Shown here in pieces: positions 12,763 through 25,043 of a DNA stretch of 64,000 nucleotides. The first letter of the stretch is position 1, and every line of letters starts with the position of its first letter. The stretch covers positions 16,222,142 to 16,286,141 of the forward strand of contig CM060121.1 of NCBI GenBank assembly GCA_030522415.1, in the 5' to 3' direction. The notes beneath the pieces are model-generated. The model did not search any database, was not told where the DNA came from, and saw only the letters and a program-made list of their open reading frames with translations. Origin of the DNA: Channallabes apus. Lineage: Eukaryota > Chordata > Actinopteri > Siluriformes > Clariidae. The position numbers and the translations under genes are program-made.

Positions 12763-13262
12763 CCTGTCAAAAAACATTTGAAAAACCATTAGCATTTTTA
12801 TATACATGACCACAATCTAGGTAAACATGTCAGACTCCTGTTCTAGATAAGTGATAACGTTAACCTGCCCAGCTCTGTAGATCAATAGCAATTGATCAAT
12901 GTTCTTTTTTTTATATATATTTACAATTACCTAGTAGTGTGAAACAAATAGCACTAGTAAGCTAGTAAACCAGATTTACTTAGCACGGATGATCCATGTG
13001 GCTTTAAAACTTTTAACTTTTTGGTGTGTCAATTTATGTAACTTTATAATAAATCATCCAATTAGATTGCGATGATGAAAAGCTAACTATATATTGAACT
13101 GATGTTTCGGTAGGACAACTTAGAAATGTTATAGTGCAAATCCTACCCCTAGGCTATATGATCTGTAGGTCGAGGGTTCGAACCCCAGCACCGTCAGACT
13201 TCTGTTTAACTATACTAGCTTCTGTACTCATCTGTATCTGTATTTTTATCTTTAACTATACT

Positions 13263-14190
13263 GTATAAGTCAAAAGTTTTGACACACATTCTTATTCAAT
13301 GTTTTTTTCTTTCTTTTCATTGTCTTTAACATTGTATATTAATACTGAAGACATTGGAATTATGTAATCAACAAAATGTATTGAATAGTCCAGAATATAT
13401 TTAATATTTTCAAATCTGCAAAGTAGCTTTAATGACCACTTTGCACACTCTTGGCATTCTCTCAGTCAGCCTCATAAGGTAGTTACCTGGAATGGTTTTC
13501 CAAAAATCTTGAAGGAATTCCCAGAGGTGTTGAGTACTTGTTGGCTGCTTTTCCTTCGCTCTCCGATCCAACTCATCCCAAATCATCTCAGTTGGATTTA
13601 GATCAGGTGATTGTGGAGGCCAGGTAGTCTGATGCAACACTCCATCACTCTCCTTCTTGGGCAAATAGATTATATACATGACCTAGAGGTGAGCTTGAGG
13701 TCATTGTCCTGCTGGAAATTGGTCCTACTAAGTACAAACCAGATGGGATGGCATGTTGGTGCAAACTGTTGCGGGAGCCCTGCTGGTTGAGTGCCCTCAA
13801 TTTTGACAAAGTCACCTATAAAGCACCTCCATACCATCACACCTCCTCGTCCAGGCTACACAGTGGGAATGACACATTCAGAAATGCAAATTTGGACTTG
13901 GAAAACCGAAGGACAGTTTCCCACAGATCTAATGTCCATTCCTTGTGTTTCTTGGCCCAAACAAGACTCTTCTGCTTGTCATTCTTTCAAAGTAATGGTT
14001 TCTTAGCCACAATTTGACCATAAAGGCCTGACTCACGCATTCCCTCTGAACAGTGGATTTTGAAATATGTCTGCCGCTTGATCTCAGAGAAGCTTAGCAT
14101 TTATGTGGGCTCTAACCTGAGGTGCCTGAGGTGCTGTAAATCGGTGGTTTCTGAGGCTGATCTTCCTTACCAGGGATGGAGATGGACAGA
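13263..14190 (-). mobile_element. Tc1-like element remnant, truncated
   Basis: The left end resembles the common fish Tc1 terminus (GTCAAAAGTTTTGACACACA). The body is the transposase in reverse orientation; the right end is lost near 14,190. Confidence 0.82.
13410..13679 (-). pseudogene. Tc1 transposase C-terminal fragment
   Basis: Open fragment reading WPPQSPDLNPTEMIWDELDR then a helix-rich tail LMRLTERMPRVCKVVIKA, the SPDLNP-IE(N/M)-WDEL block and end of Tc1 transposases. The rest of the gene to about 14,150 is recognisable only as decayed nucleotide similarity. Confidence 0.82.
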
Positions 14191-15700
14191 AAGCCATCAT
14201 ACATTATAATTTAGAGATCTGGTCTACTTTTAGTTGTCTCGGTTGTATGCTGTATTCAGGCTACATTTCCAACATATGATTTGTGAAACATTTATTGTAC
14301 TATGTAGGTTTATACGTATGTCTTCAGGTCATCAGCAATACCTTGGATGTGTGCAGAACACACCAAAGAAGAGAAAAAGTAAAGTTTCAAATACAGACAT
14401 TAAAAAGGACCAACAGAGAGACACATGAGACGCACGGCTAACTTTAAGATTTTGCAGCAGGTACATTAAGACTCCAAGGCTCGCACAGAGAAAATTATGT
14501 AGTCAGGTGTAAGAGTTAATGTCCATGCTGCCCCCTTGTGATCACTTGGAGCAATCTCAGTCTGCACATCAGCTACATATTTTCCCTTAGTTCATTCATC
14601 TGTTATTAATTCACCTCAAAAACAGGCCACAGGAGTAACGGAAAGCACCTATTTAATAATGTTAGTGCTGATTTCCTATTTTCACCAGTTTAGCGATGGG
14701 TTTAAAAGAATGCATGCATCGTTCAACGTAATCAAAAAGTCAAAAGGTCATGTTTGCATAGTCCTCACAAAGACCACACCCCCTTACATAACCACACAGA
14801 CTACACAGATGTACATAAATAATAGATGTCAGATGTCAGGGGATCCTGTTGCTCCCCCAGGACTGCCGACATGAACCATTAAACGCACCAGTGTCTAAAT
14901 CCACAACATTGTAGCAACATCAAATTGAACATGTGACTTGCATTTAACAAAAACAGAGGATCTGGTGATGTTTGTAAGGTTTTCCATTCACATGTCTTAG
15001 CCTGGGGGGTTTGCTTCAAAATGTGAAGTTTCCTTGAAATTTTTTGGAACAGCAAGGACATTTTATTTTTAAATGTATTTTATTTATTTTTTTATTTACA
15101 CTGAAGCAATTTTTGTTTATGATCAAATAATCAATATGAGATGACAAAAATGTATCCTGATATTTCCATCTAGAGATGTTAAACCGCATAGAACATTGCA
15201 CCTTTTGTCTTTTGCCTGAACGCATCCATTTCTCATGTGATCAGGGTGTGAATTGTGGGCAAGAGATATTGAACACTGATGTACGGTAGTAGTTAGAAGC
15301 AAATTCTGCAACAATTAGAAGAAGAAATGTATATAAAAGGTGTTTGGTATTTTATTACCTATTTTGTTTAGTAAAGGATTCAATAGTTTTCTTAAAATCA
15401 ATGATCTCACAAAGGGATAGACTGCAGCGTGCACCTCAAACCGCTTTGTTGTAACTTCTCACAGACCAAGAAGTTTCAGAGGTGGATGAGCTGCACGAAT
15501 CCGGTACATGAGTTAACGAGACACCCTGGGTAAGGTAATACCAGAAACATTTACACTTGAGTAAAAGTACAAATGCACTTGTCTTCAAATGTACTTAAGT
15601 ACTGACCTTAATGTTATATTAGTGTTTTTGATTGGGGATGCTCTTACAGTAATGTCACACTGGGCACAAATCTGTTAATATAAGGTCTGACATTTATTAT
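14190..15700. other. No gene recognised
   Basis: Short ORFs only. 15,540-15,615 (ACTTGAGTAAAAGTAC) is a scrap of hAT-like end sequence; an (ATT)n tract is at 15,697-15,717. Confidence 0.45.
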
Positions 15701-15800
15701 TATTATTATTATTATTAGCAGTCAACATGCAAGTGAGTAATGTCTATTATGGAGAAATCTATGAACTTTTAAGATTTATTTAAAATATAATCTCTTTAGG

Positions 15801-16150
15801 CGGCACGGTGGTGTAGTGGTTAGCACTGTCGCCTTGCACCTCCAGGGTCTGGGTTCGATTCCCGGCCAGGCTCGATTCCCGCCTCTGTGTGCATGGAGTT
15901 TGCATGTTCTCCCCGTGCTTGGTGGGTTTCCTCCGGGTACTCCGGTTTCCTCCCACAGTCCAAAGACATGCGGATTAGGCTAATTGGCGTTCCCAAATTG
16001 CCCGTAGTGTGGATTGGGTGTGTGTATGTGTGTGTGTGTGCCCTGTGATGGATGCGTACCTCGCCTAGTGCCCGAAGTCTCCTGGGATAGGCTCCAGGTC
16101 CCCCGCGACCCTGAACACAGGATTAAGCGGTATAGAAAATAAATGAATGA
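15801..16150 (+). mobile_element. tRNA-derived SINE (V-SINE/Mermaid-like)
   Basis: Complete copy beginning CGGCACGGTGGTGTAGTGGT and ending in (GAAT)n, with a 14-bp target duplication ATAATCTCTTTAGG at 15787-15800 and 16151-16164. Confidence 0.93.
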
Positions 16151-16444
16151 ATAATCTCTTTAGGGATTTCATGTACACAAGTTCATAAAATCAGTTAATT
16201 ATTAATTGTTAGTGAATTACGCTAATTATCTGAGGTTGCATTTTAACATTTAACATTTGAACATTACAAATTAAGGTGAGGCAGTTAACTAGCTAAGTGA
16301 AATGAAAAACTTTAATTTCTTTGAACTTTAGTTTATTCATTGCATTGTTGTTGATTTGGGCTTAGGTGGAGGAATGATTTGCTCGTTGAGAGGTAAGAAA
16401 TCAGTTAACTACGTGGCGATGCACATGACAGTCATACTAATAAC

Positions 16445-16777
16445 CAGTGTTGGGGGACGTTACTTTAACTAATTATATTATAAAATTACTGTCATTAAAA
16501 ATTAATCAGTTACATTACAGCATTATCTTCTGATAAAAGTAACTAGTTAGAGTACTTTTCCATTGCAGGAAATGAACAATTCCTCATGCAAGTTGTTTAA
16601 GTTTATAATTATTCTACCATCATACATAAATTGTCTTGATAACGGATTAGATTTTTGAAAATATAACTAAATAACTGAGTACTTAAATGGCAAACCTACA
16701 GTAACACGTTAGATTACCTTTTACATCAAAAAAGTAATCCAAGTACTCTACTTTGTAATGCGTTACACCCCACACTG
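16445..16777. mobile_element. hAT-like MITE
   Basis: 333 bp, ends CAGTGTTGGGGGACGTTACT and GTTACACCCCACACTG, flanked by the 8-bp duplication CTAATAAC at 16437-16444 and 16778-16785. Confidence 0.92.
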
Positions 16778-16974
16778 CTAATAACAGAACAGATGAAATT
16801 AAAAATCATATAGAAGAAAATATTAAATTCCTGAAGATTACCCACTAAAGTGAATAAAAACTAACACAAGAATGTGATTGCCTCTACATGTTTGCTCAGA
16901 TTTAATAAGGTAAAAGGAAAATAGGTCATGGGTGTTGAAGTAGTGAGTTAGAGTCATGACGTTTTTGGGCATTT

Positions 16975-18140
16975 TTTCCAAATTCAAATTAAAATTTTAT
17001 TTGTCACACGTATAAGTGAAATGCTTATACGACTGCCAGTGACCTTAAAATTTTTTTAAATAAAACTTATACGTAAGGAATAAATATGAATAAAAAGAGA
17101 TACTAAAGTAAATAAACTTAACTAGTAAGATAAACTGTACAAGTAAGGGCATGATAAAAATATTACAAAATATAGAAATATATATATATTTTAAATTATT
17201 GTATATATATAAAATTTGAAAGTGGCAGTGGTTGTGCAAATATGCATAAAAAGTGACTTATTAAAGTGTCGTTTGCAATGGTCCAGATATATAAATATGT
17301 AGTGCAAGTGTGTATGAATGTGTCCATGATTGTCCAGTCAATGTTTAAAAGATGTTATTAGTCCTGTGTGGTGTTGTGATGATAGAGAGACCTTATCGCC
17401 TGCGGGAAGAAGCTCCTTCTCAGTCTCTCTGTGTTGGTCTTCAGGGAGCGGAATCGCTTCCCAGACCGCAACAGAGTGAACAGTCCATTACTGGGGTGAC
17501 TGAGGTCCTTCATGATCTTCCTGGCCTTAGTCCAGCACCGCTTGCTGTAGATCGAGTGCAGGTCAGGGAGCTCAGTGCGGATGATGCGCTCAGCTGAACG
17601 CACCACCCTCTGTAGAGCTCGTCTGTCCTGCATGGTGCTGTTCCCGAACCAGGACGTGATGTTTCCCGTCAGGATGCTCTCTATGGTGCAGGAGTAGAAA
17701 TTCCTGAGCATCTTGGAGGGCAATCTGAAGTCTCTCAAGCGTCTGAGGTGGTACAGACGCTGTCGGGCCTTTTTCACCACGGTGTTGATGTGAAAGGACC
17801 ATGCCAGGTCCTGCGTGATGTGAACACCGAGGTATCTGAAGCTGTCCACTCTCTCCACTGGGCTCTTGTTGATGATGGGGGTCTGGTAGTTCCTCTCCTG
17901 CTTTTTACTGAAGTCCACTACCAGCTCCTTTGTCTTGCTAACATTCAGGAGGAGATTGTTTCTCTGGCACCAGTTCTCCAGATTTCCAACCTCCTCCAGG
18001 TAGGCCGACTCATCGTTGTTCGTGATCAGGCCGACCACGACAGTGTCGTCAGCAAACTTGATGATGGCGCTAGAGTTGGTAGTGGTGCCAGTATTGTAGG
18101 CTGTGGCACTGATCATGTAATAGAAACTTTGTGTTTTCAC
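16975..18140 (-). mobile_element. L2/Rex-like LINE, 5' truncated
   Basis: Minus-strand non-LTR element. It holds the 3' part of ORF2 (17358-18140), then a 3' UTR ending near 16,980 in TTTTATTTGTCACACG on the + strand, a tail shared by many fish L2/CR1-type LINEs. The 5' side stops near 18,140 inside the reverse transcriptase, typical of truncated retrotransposition. Confidence 0.8.
17358..18140 (-). pseudogene. LINE reverse transcriptase C-terminal fragment, open
   Basis: 260 codons without a stop. IIKFADDTVVVGL carries the FADD catalytic box near the N-terminal end, followed by LENWCQRNNLLLNVSKTKEL, FRYLGVHITQDL and the conserved thumb and tail region (TSWFGNSTMQDRRALQRVV, LLRSGKRFRSLKTNTERLRR). 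Lacks the endonuclease and the N-terminal RT motifs, so it is not functional alone. The open frame suggests recent insertion. Confidence 0.85.
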
Positions 18141-18207
18141 TAAGTAGATACATCTAATAGGGCAAATCAGGCAAAATAACGTACAGTATGTACTGTATTA
18201 TGATTGG

Positions 18208-18530
18208 GTGCCATGGTGGCAGAGTGGTTAGCTCTGTTGCCTCACACCTCCTGGGTTGAGGGTTCAATTCCTGCCTCTGGTTTGTGTGTGTGGAGTTTGC
18301 ATGTTCTTCCCATGCTTCTCCCCATGTTTTCTCTGGGTAATCTGGTATCCTCCCACAATCCATGCTGAGTAGGCTAATTGGCATTTCCAAATTGTCTGTA
18401 GCATGTGTGCGTGTGCTTGTGCTCAGCGATGGATTGGCACTCCATCCAGGATGTAACCTGCCTAGTGCCCTGAGGCTTCAGGCCTCCGCAACCCTGTACT
18501 GGATATGTAGTATAGAGAAAAGTGAATGAG
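18208..18530 (+). mobile_element. Divergent tRNA-derived SINE
   Basis: Begins GTGCCATGGTGGCAGAGTGG; body and tail are more diverged than the copies at 8.2 and 15.8 kb. Flanked by a 14-bp duplication TGTATTATGATTGG at 18194-18207 and 18531-18544. Confidence 0.88.
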
Positions 18531-18589
18531 TGTATTATGATTGGTGTGCTTGCTATGCTTCAGTCTTTTCTCCACCCATGAGTGACACA

Positions 18590-18795
18590 AAGTGAAAGGC
18601 ATGTAGGCTTCTCACCTGTCATGTGTCAGGTCCAGGTTTGATTCCCAGCCAGTGACCAACCTAGCCACACAATACAAGGCAGCCTTAGTGCTAGTCCCAA
18701 GCCCCAATTGGAATAGGAGGATGGCATCTGGTGTAAAACCTGTGCCAAGTGGATGGGATGGTCTGTTGTGGCGACCCCCTGAGAGTAGCAGATTT
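18590..18795 (+). repeat. Dispersed fish repeat
   Basis: AGTCCCAAGCCCCAATTGGA, GATGGCATCTGGTGTAAAAC and GTTGTGGCGACCCCCTGA follow the order of a common fish repeat (TCCCAAGCCCGGATAAA...GGCATCCGGCGTAAAAAC...TGTGGCGACCC). Class not determined. Confidence 0.6.
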
Positions 18796-19437
18796 ATCAC
18801 AGAGAAGAAAACAGATTTATCTCAGTCTTAGCCTCCCATTATGCTCTTGACTTTCTGGCACTAAGACGTGACATACCTAGCATACTAAGCGCATAGCTTA
18901 CATTATAGATCCTTTCAGTATGTGAATACCTGAGTAGTTTCTGCAATATACAAAAAAGCCACCTTACTTCTGGCTTGTTTTTATCTTTTTTTCTCCTCAC
19001 AAACTCATCCACCAAATCACCAAGTTCAGGTATTTAAAAAGCTCTGATTTAAAGCAGTGACAGAAATTGGATCTGTCTTGGTTCATGTTAGGTTTGGATT
19101 CAGTAGGGGAAATGATTGTGGTCTGGCTTAGTGTGGTTTTATTGAAATCCATGTTTTTCATTTTTATGTCTAGCTCCAACAGTTAGGACCTAATTGCCTG
19201 CTCAGTAGTTACAAATTCAGACCCACATCCAAAACATTGCCTGAATTTATGTCAGATTATGTGGCCTTACATTAATTGGCTCATGTTATAATGTATGCAT
19301 CATGTTGTGCACGCAACGTCATGACATAATCATCATTCAAAGACCCCCTTATACTTTAATTCGCCTAAACATATTAGTCAAACATCTCCACATCATCTGT
19401 GACTTGTGTGGAAGTAAATACTATATGCACATCACAG

Positions 19438-19463
19438 TAATGATAATAATAATAGTAATAATA

Positions 19464-19505
<42 letters not shown>
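19438..19505. repeat. (AAT)n microsatellite
   Basis: Trinucleotide AAT with a few AGT interruptions. Confidence 0.95.
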
Positions 19506-19506
<1 letters not shown>

Positions 19507-19942
19507 GCATACCCAAACATTTTATGTTCTTTTAACATTTTATTCTTTAGAGAAGTGCTACATGTCCTGTATAAGCAGAAGTAGTATGTACAATAAGCCT
19601 ATGAAATGCAATGGATTGCAAAGTGAGATAAGTCAAAAATACAGTACACTATAATACAGTAATAATCAGTGTAATAATTCTTTCTCCAAATCTGTTACTA
19701 AACTCAAAGTTTCTGATGCTACTAAGAGTAATTAATTGGATACTACACATTATCTCAGAGAAACAAATCTACTTTAAACAGCAGAATCAAATAATATGTG
19801 TGGTTTGGAACAAGAACATATATCTCCTATAATAATTGCACAGAAATCCAATGTGTGATTTTAACCTCTTGAGACCCAAATATGTCTTGCTTTATGTGCT
19901 TGGTCGGATTAGTATCTAGAAAACTTATTTGGATGCTGTGGC

Positions 19943-20038
19943 ATTCATTTATTCATCTTCTATACCTCTTATCCTGTACAGGATTACAGGCAGACTGAAG
20001 CCTATCCCAGGAGACCTAAGGCTCAAGGTGGAGTATAC
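19943..20038 (-). mobile_element. SINE 3' tail fragment, reverse orientation
   Basis: Reads TCATTTATTCATCTTCTATA and then CCTATCCCAGGAGACC, the reverse complement of the SINE tail with moderate divergence. Confidence 0.7.
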
Positions 20039-20392
20039 CACCATGTTAATGTTCTGGCTGATCGTTGTATGAAGAGCGTTAAGTATAATTCTTCCTCTTT
20101 GATGACATTGTTTAGGTTCATAGTTTCAAGTTCTAACAAACAAAAACAGTGGGAATAAGTTACAATGTACACAACAGTAAAGCTCAGGTCTCAAGAGTTT
20201 AAAGCACTAAAGAATAAATAGACATCAGTAACAGTAGCAGATTTTCTCTAAAGCCTCGGTCAGGAACAAGAGGAGGAAAGTGCAAGACATTTCAGCGGAG
20301 TTGGTAAAATAACAGAAACTACTGATTAGACCGCTATCACTTTTACAATATGATGGTGGAATGCCACTGTGCCTGTCAGTGCTGTAACTTTA

Positions 20393-20396
<4 letters not shown>

Positions 20397-20428
<32 letters not shown>
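20397..20428. repeat. (CA)n microsatellite
   Basis: About 16 CA units. Confidence 0.95.
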
Positions 20429-20429
<1 letters not shown>

Positions 20430-20431
<2 letters not shown>

Positions 20432-21440
20432 AAAGTAGCCACCCAATCAATATCACCATGGCGCTGTGCTGTGGGAAAGGAACATTGTGATCCTAATGAG
20501 CGTCTTTGTTTTTTACTATATCTGCTTTAAAGGCAGACAGGATCTTACTTTGATAACTTTTTCACAAGATATATCTCAAGATATATAAACGACTGTGCTT
20601 ATAGAATATGATCATGAAAAGTCAAGTTGTTAATGTATTGTATACATATGATACATACACAGCCTCATTTGCACTAAAGGACATGAGATAGCTTTTTTGT
20701 TAAGCTGTTTTTTAAGGTATCGTACTGTAAGTTATGAACTTACAGTAACCGCAAAATGAAGTATGAATGAGCTTCAGTGGAATAGAAATGAATTCCAGTT
20801 CCAAACTAAAAGAAATACTTTAAAGTCCATAAATTCTACAGCATGGTGAAGCACTTGATTACGTAATTTGGTATGCAAAGAATGCAACGAGGATAGAATG
20901 CAATGCTCAGAGTGACAGAAACTGACAGCAAAACTCAAGCCATGCGATCTGTGCATGTGTGTGTGTTTGTGTATGTGTGTGAGCTGCATTTTACACAGTC
21001 AGTATTCTCTAGCCTGTGAATTTATCTGAAATTCAGAAAGACAGAGCCAACATGTGGGATTTGAAACTTACTGCTACAACCCAGTGCACACAATAAACCA
21101 CTAGTAGACTTTAATTAATTTAAATATTAAGCCTCTACATTTCATTGTATCACTGGCAGATTAGAAACATGTTCTGCCTCAACTCCCCGGGTAAGTTCAA
21201 TGTGAGCAGTCATTACCTTATATGCATTATTAGAAAAATATGTCATGAAGCAAATAGCTACCATTAAATAAGTATAAATGTTTGACTATATACATATATT
21301 CTATGTACAATTTGTATATAAAAAATGAAAGCATAACAATTTCAGGGACGCTACTATACTAGTAACTATACTAGGACGTTACTATGCTACAGATTTCACA
21401 GCAAATTTGACCTCTCCTCATCACGAGTTCTCCTGAGTTC
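20430..21440. other. rgl3 3' UTR and downstream region
   Basis: The first few hundred bases left of 21443 must be rgl3 3' UTR. The rest is AT-rich with no recognised gene. Confidence 0.5.
21110..21115 (-). terminator. rgl3: Weak candidate poly(A) signal for rgl3
   Basis: ATTAAA on the minus strand about 330 bases past the stop. No AATAAA was found between the stop and this site. Assignment is tentative. Confidence 0.25.
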
Positions 21441-21442
21441 TG

Positions 21443-21588
21443 TCATTTCGTAGGCCGTCCTGCTGACATTGATGCGGAGCGTGCAAGTTGTTTCCGCTGG
21501 CCTTTTGGACAACGGCGTAAAACAAAGTCATAGTTGGCCGACGTTGACATCGCATAGAAGACGTTGGCTTTATCTGGAATGATAAGCT
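21443..21588 (-). CDS. rgl3: rgl3 coding exon 17 (RA domain end, stop)
   Basis: Encodes [29 protein letters not shown] and a short basic tail ending GRPTK before TGA at 21445-21443. It ends soon after DFVLRR, as RGL3 does, and lacks the longer LPRMKQKG tail of RALGDS. Acceptor TTTGCAG. Confidence 0.95.
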
Positions 21589-24500
21589 CTGCAAATACAA
21601 ACCATCAGAAATAATGATTACAAAATACGAACTTTAGTAGTAAGTTTTTAGAAACTTTGAACACTAATTTCACCTTTGCCTTGAGGCAACATCTGGATGA
21701 GACTGAAGTCATGGTCACTGGCGTTCTCCATGTTGTGTTTCTGCAGGGCCCTCTCAATCACCTGGGCTGTTTTTTCCTGACTAGTCAGCTATGAAACAAC
21801 AAAGCCATCACAATTAGTTATAATTAGGTGGTATTTTTCTAATGTAATTTTGAATTATTTCAATATAAATTTTTTTTACTGGCTGTGTTAATCACAGAAA
21901 CAGCAACAGAGAGAGCTCACTGGCTGAACAAAAAGAAAAACCCATGAGGACCTCAACGATACTCCACCTACATGGGAAAGTGGCCAGAGAACAGCCACGT
22001 CTGAGAAGCCATGAAAATCTTTTTAGCCATTTGGTCTAAAGCCTAAGCATAATGTCTGGCAAAAACTGAGAGTGGCATTAAAGACAAACCGGGATTTAAA
22101 TTTCTCATGATTGTAGGCATAAAACCCATTTACATTTTAAGTATAGTACGGTGATAAGGCTCATAGCCATAGTAAAACATTTGATTAGTGCAAAGAAGGC
22201 CATACTGTACATCCATAAACTATGATTCCGGCCATAGTGGCTCACTTAGTGGCCCACTTATCACAGAGCCCACTGCAATTGCTCCCGTGAACCTTCATTG
22301 AGTGGAACGTTTGATCTTTGAAAATTTATGCAAAACTTGTTGCAATCATGCACAAGAGATGTATCTATCTGTGGGACCTGCACACAAAATAATTCACAAA
22401 CACCGCATGCGTACAGTATTACAGGAAACATTCCTGGGAGTTATTGCCATATCCCCTGTAAGAGTCCTGACCTCGCTCAGAGCCATTTCCACAAGTTTGA
22501 GTCATTAATGTAAGTTCCTGGGAGGCATATCTGATCCTGACTCCAGCATACTGAGAAAACCTTCTACCTTGATGGTATCCAAGCATTAGTGAAATGCTGG
22601 GATACGTGAATTGGTGTTGCAGGGGATTATATAAAGAATTAAAAGTTTGTGTTCCCGTACTGTGTTCTGTTATTCTGCACAATCAGAAGTTCCGGTGTGA
22701 CTTAAACGGCACTCATAAATACAACCCAACACCCAGGTAGCAACATATGTTCAGATTTGCTTTTTAGTAGAAGGAACTAGAAGGTACAGTATGTGTAATC
22801 AAACTGCTAAGAAGAACCTGTTCCAAGCAGCCAATTAGTTGCATTTAAAGCAGAAACATGTTCCAACAGGACAATAAACCAAACACCCAGACAAAAACTA
22901 CAAAGGAGTGGTTTGAAAAACGTTTGACTTTTGAATGAGTCAAAGTCTAGGTAGAAAGCACACTTTGTCTAAACAAGTTAAATGTGTCAGTAATCTTGGT
23001 GGGAGTTTCCTGAAGCTTAGTGTTTTAAATTCTACAATCTACAAACCTACGAAAGTTCAGTCAATCGACTTACAGTTTCAACCATGTCCTGCCTATGCTC
23101 CTGTTCCTAAATACTAGTGCAAGCATCCATGTGTCTTGTTCAGGGTTGGGTGGATGTTGGTAGTCCATCTGATTGATTTCTTTTTTAGTTTACAGAGTCT
23201 GTCGGATTTAAACCCTCTGAGTAGCTATTTTGCTGACAGCTGCCAAAATAAAAGGCAAATTACACCAAATATTACAAATTTGACACAGGGAGCTTATACA
23301 GGGGTAGCTGGGAGGACTAGTGACATTTTTACATGCTCAGACGTTGTTCTACAAAGTATGTTGTACAGTATGTTGACGTTTGTATTTACGCAAAACATTT
23401 TATATAAAGTCAAATACTTTCTAGAATATCAGTTTAATAGAATTCTAATTCTACAACATGATTCTACTAATATGAATTTATTTTTAGAAATCTTCAAAAG
23501 ACTCCATCATCCTGCAGTTCATGAATAGTTCAGAAAGTGAATATGGATATGGTTAAAATGGAAGCTTGATACAGCTTCAGAACCAGTGTTAATGTGAATT
23601 GTTAAAGCAAGGTGTCTTTGGATTGTTTCGTTTTAACCATCATTGTATTTATCCTCGATTTTTTTTTAATCAAAGATACATCCATTATATGCAGTTTGGA
23701 TTTCTAGTTGAGTTTGCTCAATTACAGGCCCTTCTTATCTCTATTCCCTTAACTGCTACCTTTGATTGATATCATGTTAAAGCAGCACTGGCAAGATGTA
23801 CAGTATATAAAAACAACATCCATTTCTTGACAAAAGATCAGGTGCAGGTAAGAATAGAGGACCCAATTGAAATGAAACTGAAACAGTACAGTGGAACCTC
23901 GGATTACGAGTAACGTAGTTTACGAGTGTTTCGCAAGACGAGCGCAAGATTTTTAATAAATTTTGACTTGTAAAACAAGCATTGTCTTAGTTTACAAGCA
24001 CCGAGTATCAAGCACCGACAGAGCAGAGTTTGTGTGTTTGTTTGGGAACCTGAGAGGAGTGGGGCTGTAAAGCCGAGACCTATCATCTCCCCTGCTGGGT
24101 CTTAGTGCTTGCAGATAGGTTTTGAGTGTGCGTGTGTCTGTGTAAGGCAGAGAGTGTGTGTGTTTGTTTGGGAACCTGAGGAGTGTGCTCATTCACTTAT
24201 GGCGCTTTTCCACTGCATAGTACGACACGACACGGTTCTGTTCTACTCACTTTTGGGGGGCTTTCCACTGGGAACAGTACATAGTACCTGGTCCTTTTTT
24301 TAGTACCACCTCAGCCGAGGTTCCAAGCACGCCAAACCGTTACCAAAACGTGACGTGTAAACACGCTAGTCACTGATTAGCCGGAGAAAATCGTCATTAC
24401 TGCGTCACCGAACATGCGACACGAGACACAACAGAACCGATATATTTAGAACAGCCAGAGAAGGATCGCACGCACCTTTTTGTATTAACCGTCGGCCTCT

Positions 24501-24779
24501 TTTGAAACAAACTCCTTCGTCTCGCTGTTAAAAACATCCACATGCCGAGAATGAAGAACACCATGCCGTCGATATGCTCCATTGTTGTGTGTTTGTTTGT
24601 GGCGCGTTTACGATGACGTCACGGCAGTAGCGGCGCCGCGCGCGTGAGTAATCCCGCCCACGCTAAAGCGTTACTACACTGCAGTGGAAGAGCAAACCAA
24701 GCCAAACTGCACCGAACCGAAGTGAGTTGAACTGAACCGTGTCGTGCCGTTCTATGCAGTGGAAAAGAGGCATTACACC

Positions 24780-24815
<36 letters not shown>

Positions 24816-25006
24816 CGCATTTACAGCCCCCCTTCTCTCAGGTTCCCAAACAAACACACAGCAACTCTTCTCTGTCGCGATTGTTTTCAAAGGTGAGGAG
24901 CTGTTTAATTAGTTTTACTTTACAGCAGTGTTTCCGTTAGTACAGTATGTGACTAGCGATGTTCCTTGCTAATTTTAAAACGTTTTTAAAAACGGTCTCT
25001 CCGTTA

Positions 25007-25043
<37 letters not shown>

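Noticed and set aside
12464..12809. Two overlapping + strand ORFs of about 105 codons ending in Tyr-Ile repeats
   Set aside because: The C-terminal half is a (TA)n tract and the rest has no family resemblance or splice context.
13150..13200. tRNA-like T-arm (GGTTCGAACCCCAG)
   Set aside because: No acceptor stem, D-arm or anticodon arm of a complete tRNA around it; most likely a SINE head scrap.
17748..18143. + strand 131-codon ORF
   Set aside because: It is the complement of the LINE reverse-transcriptase frame, which has clear motifs on the minus strand.
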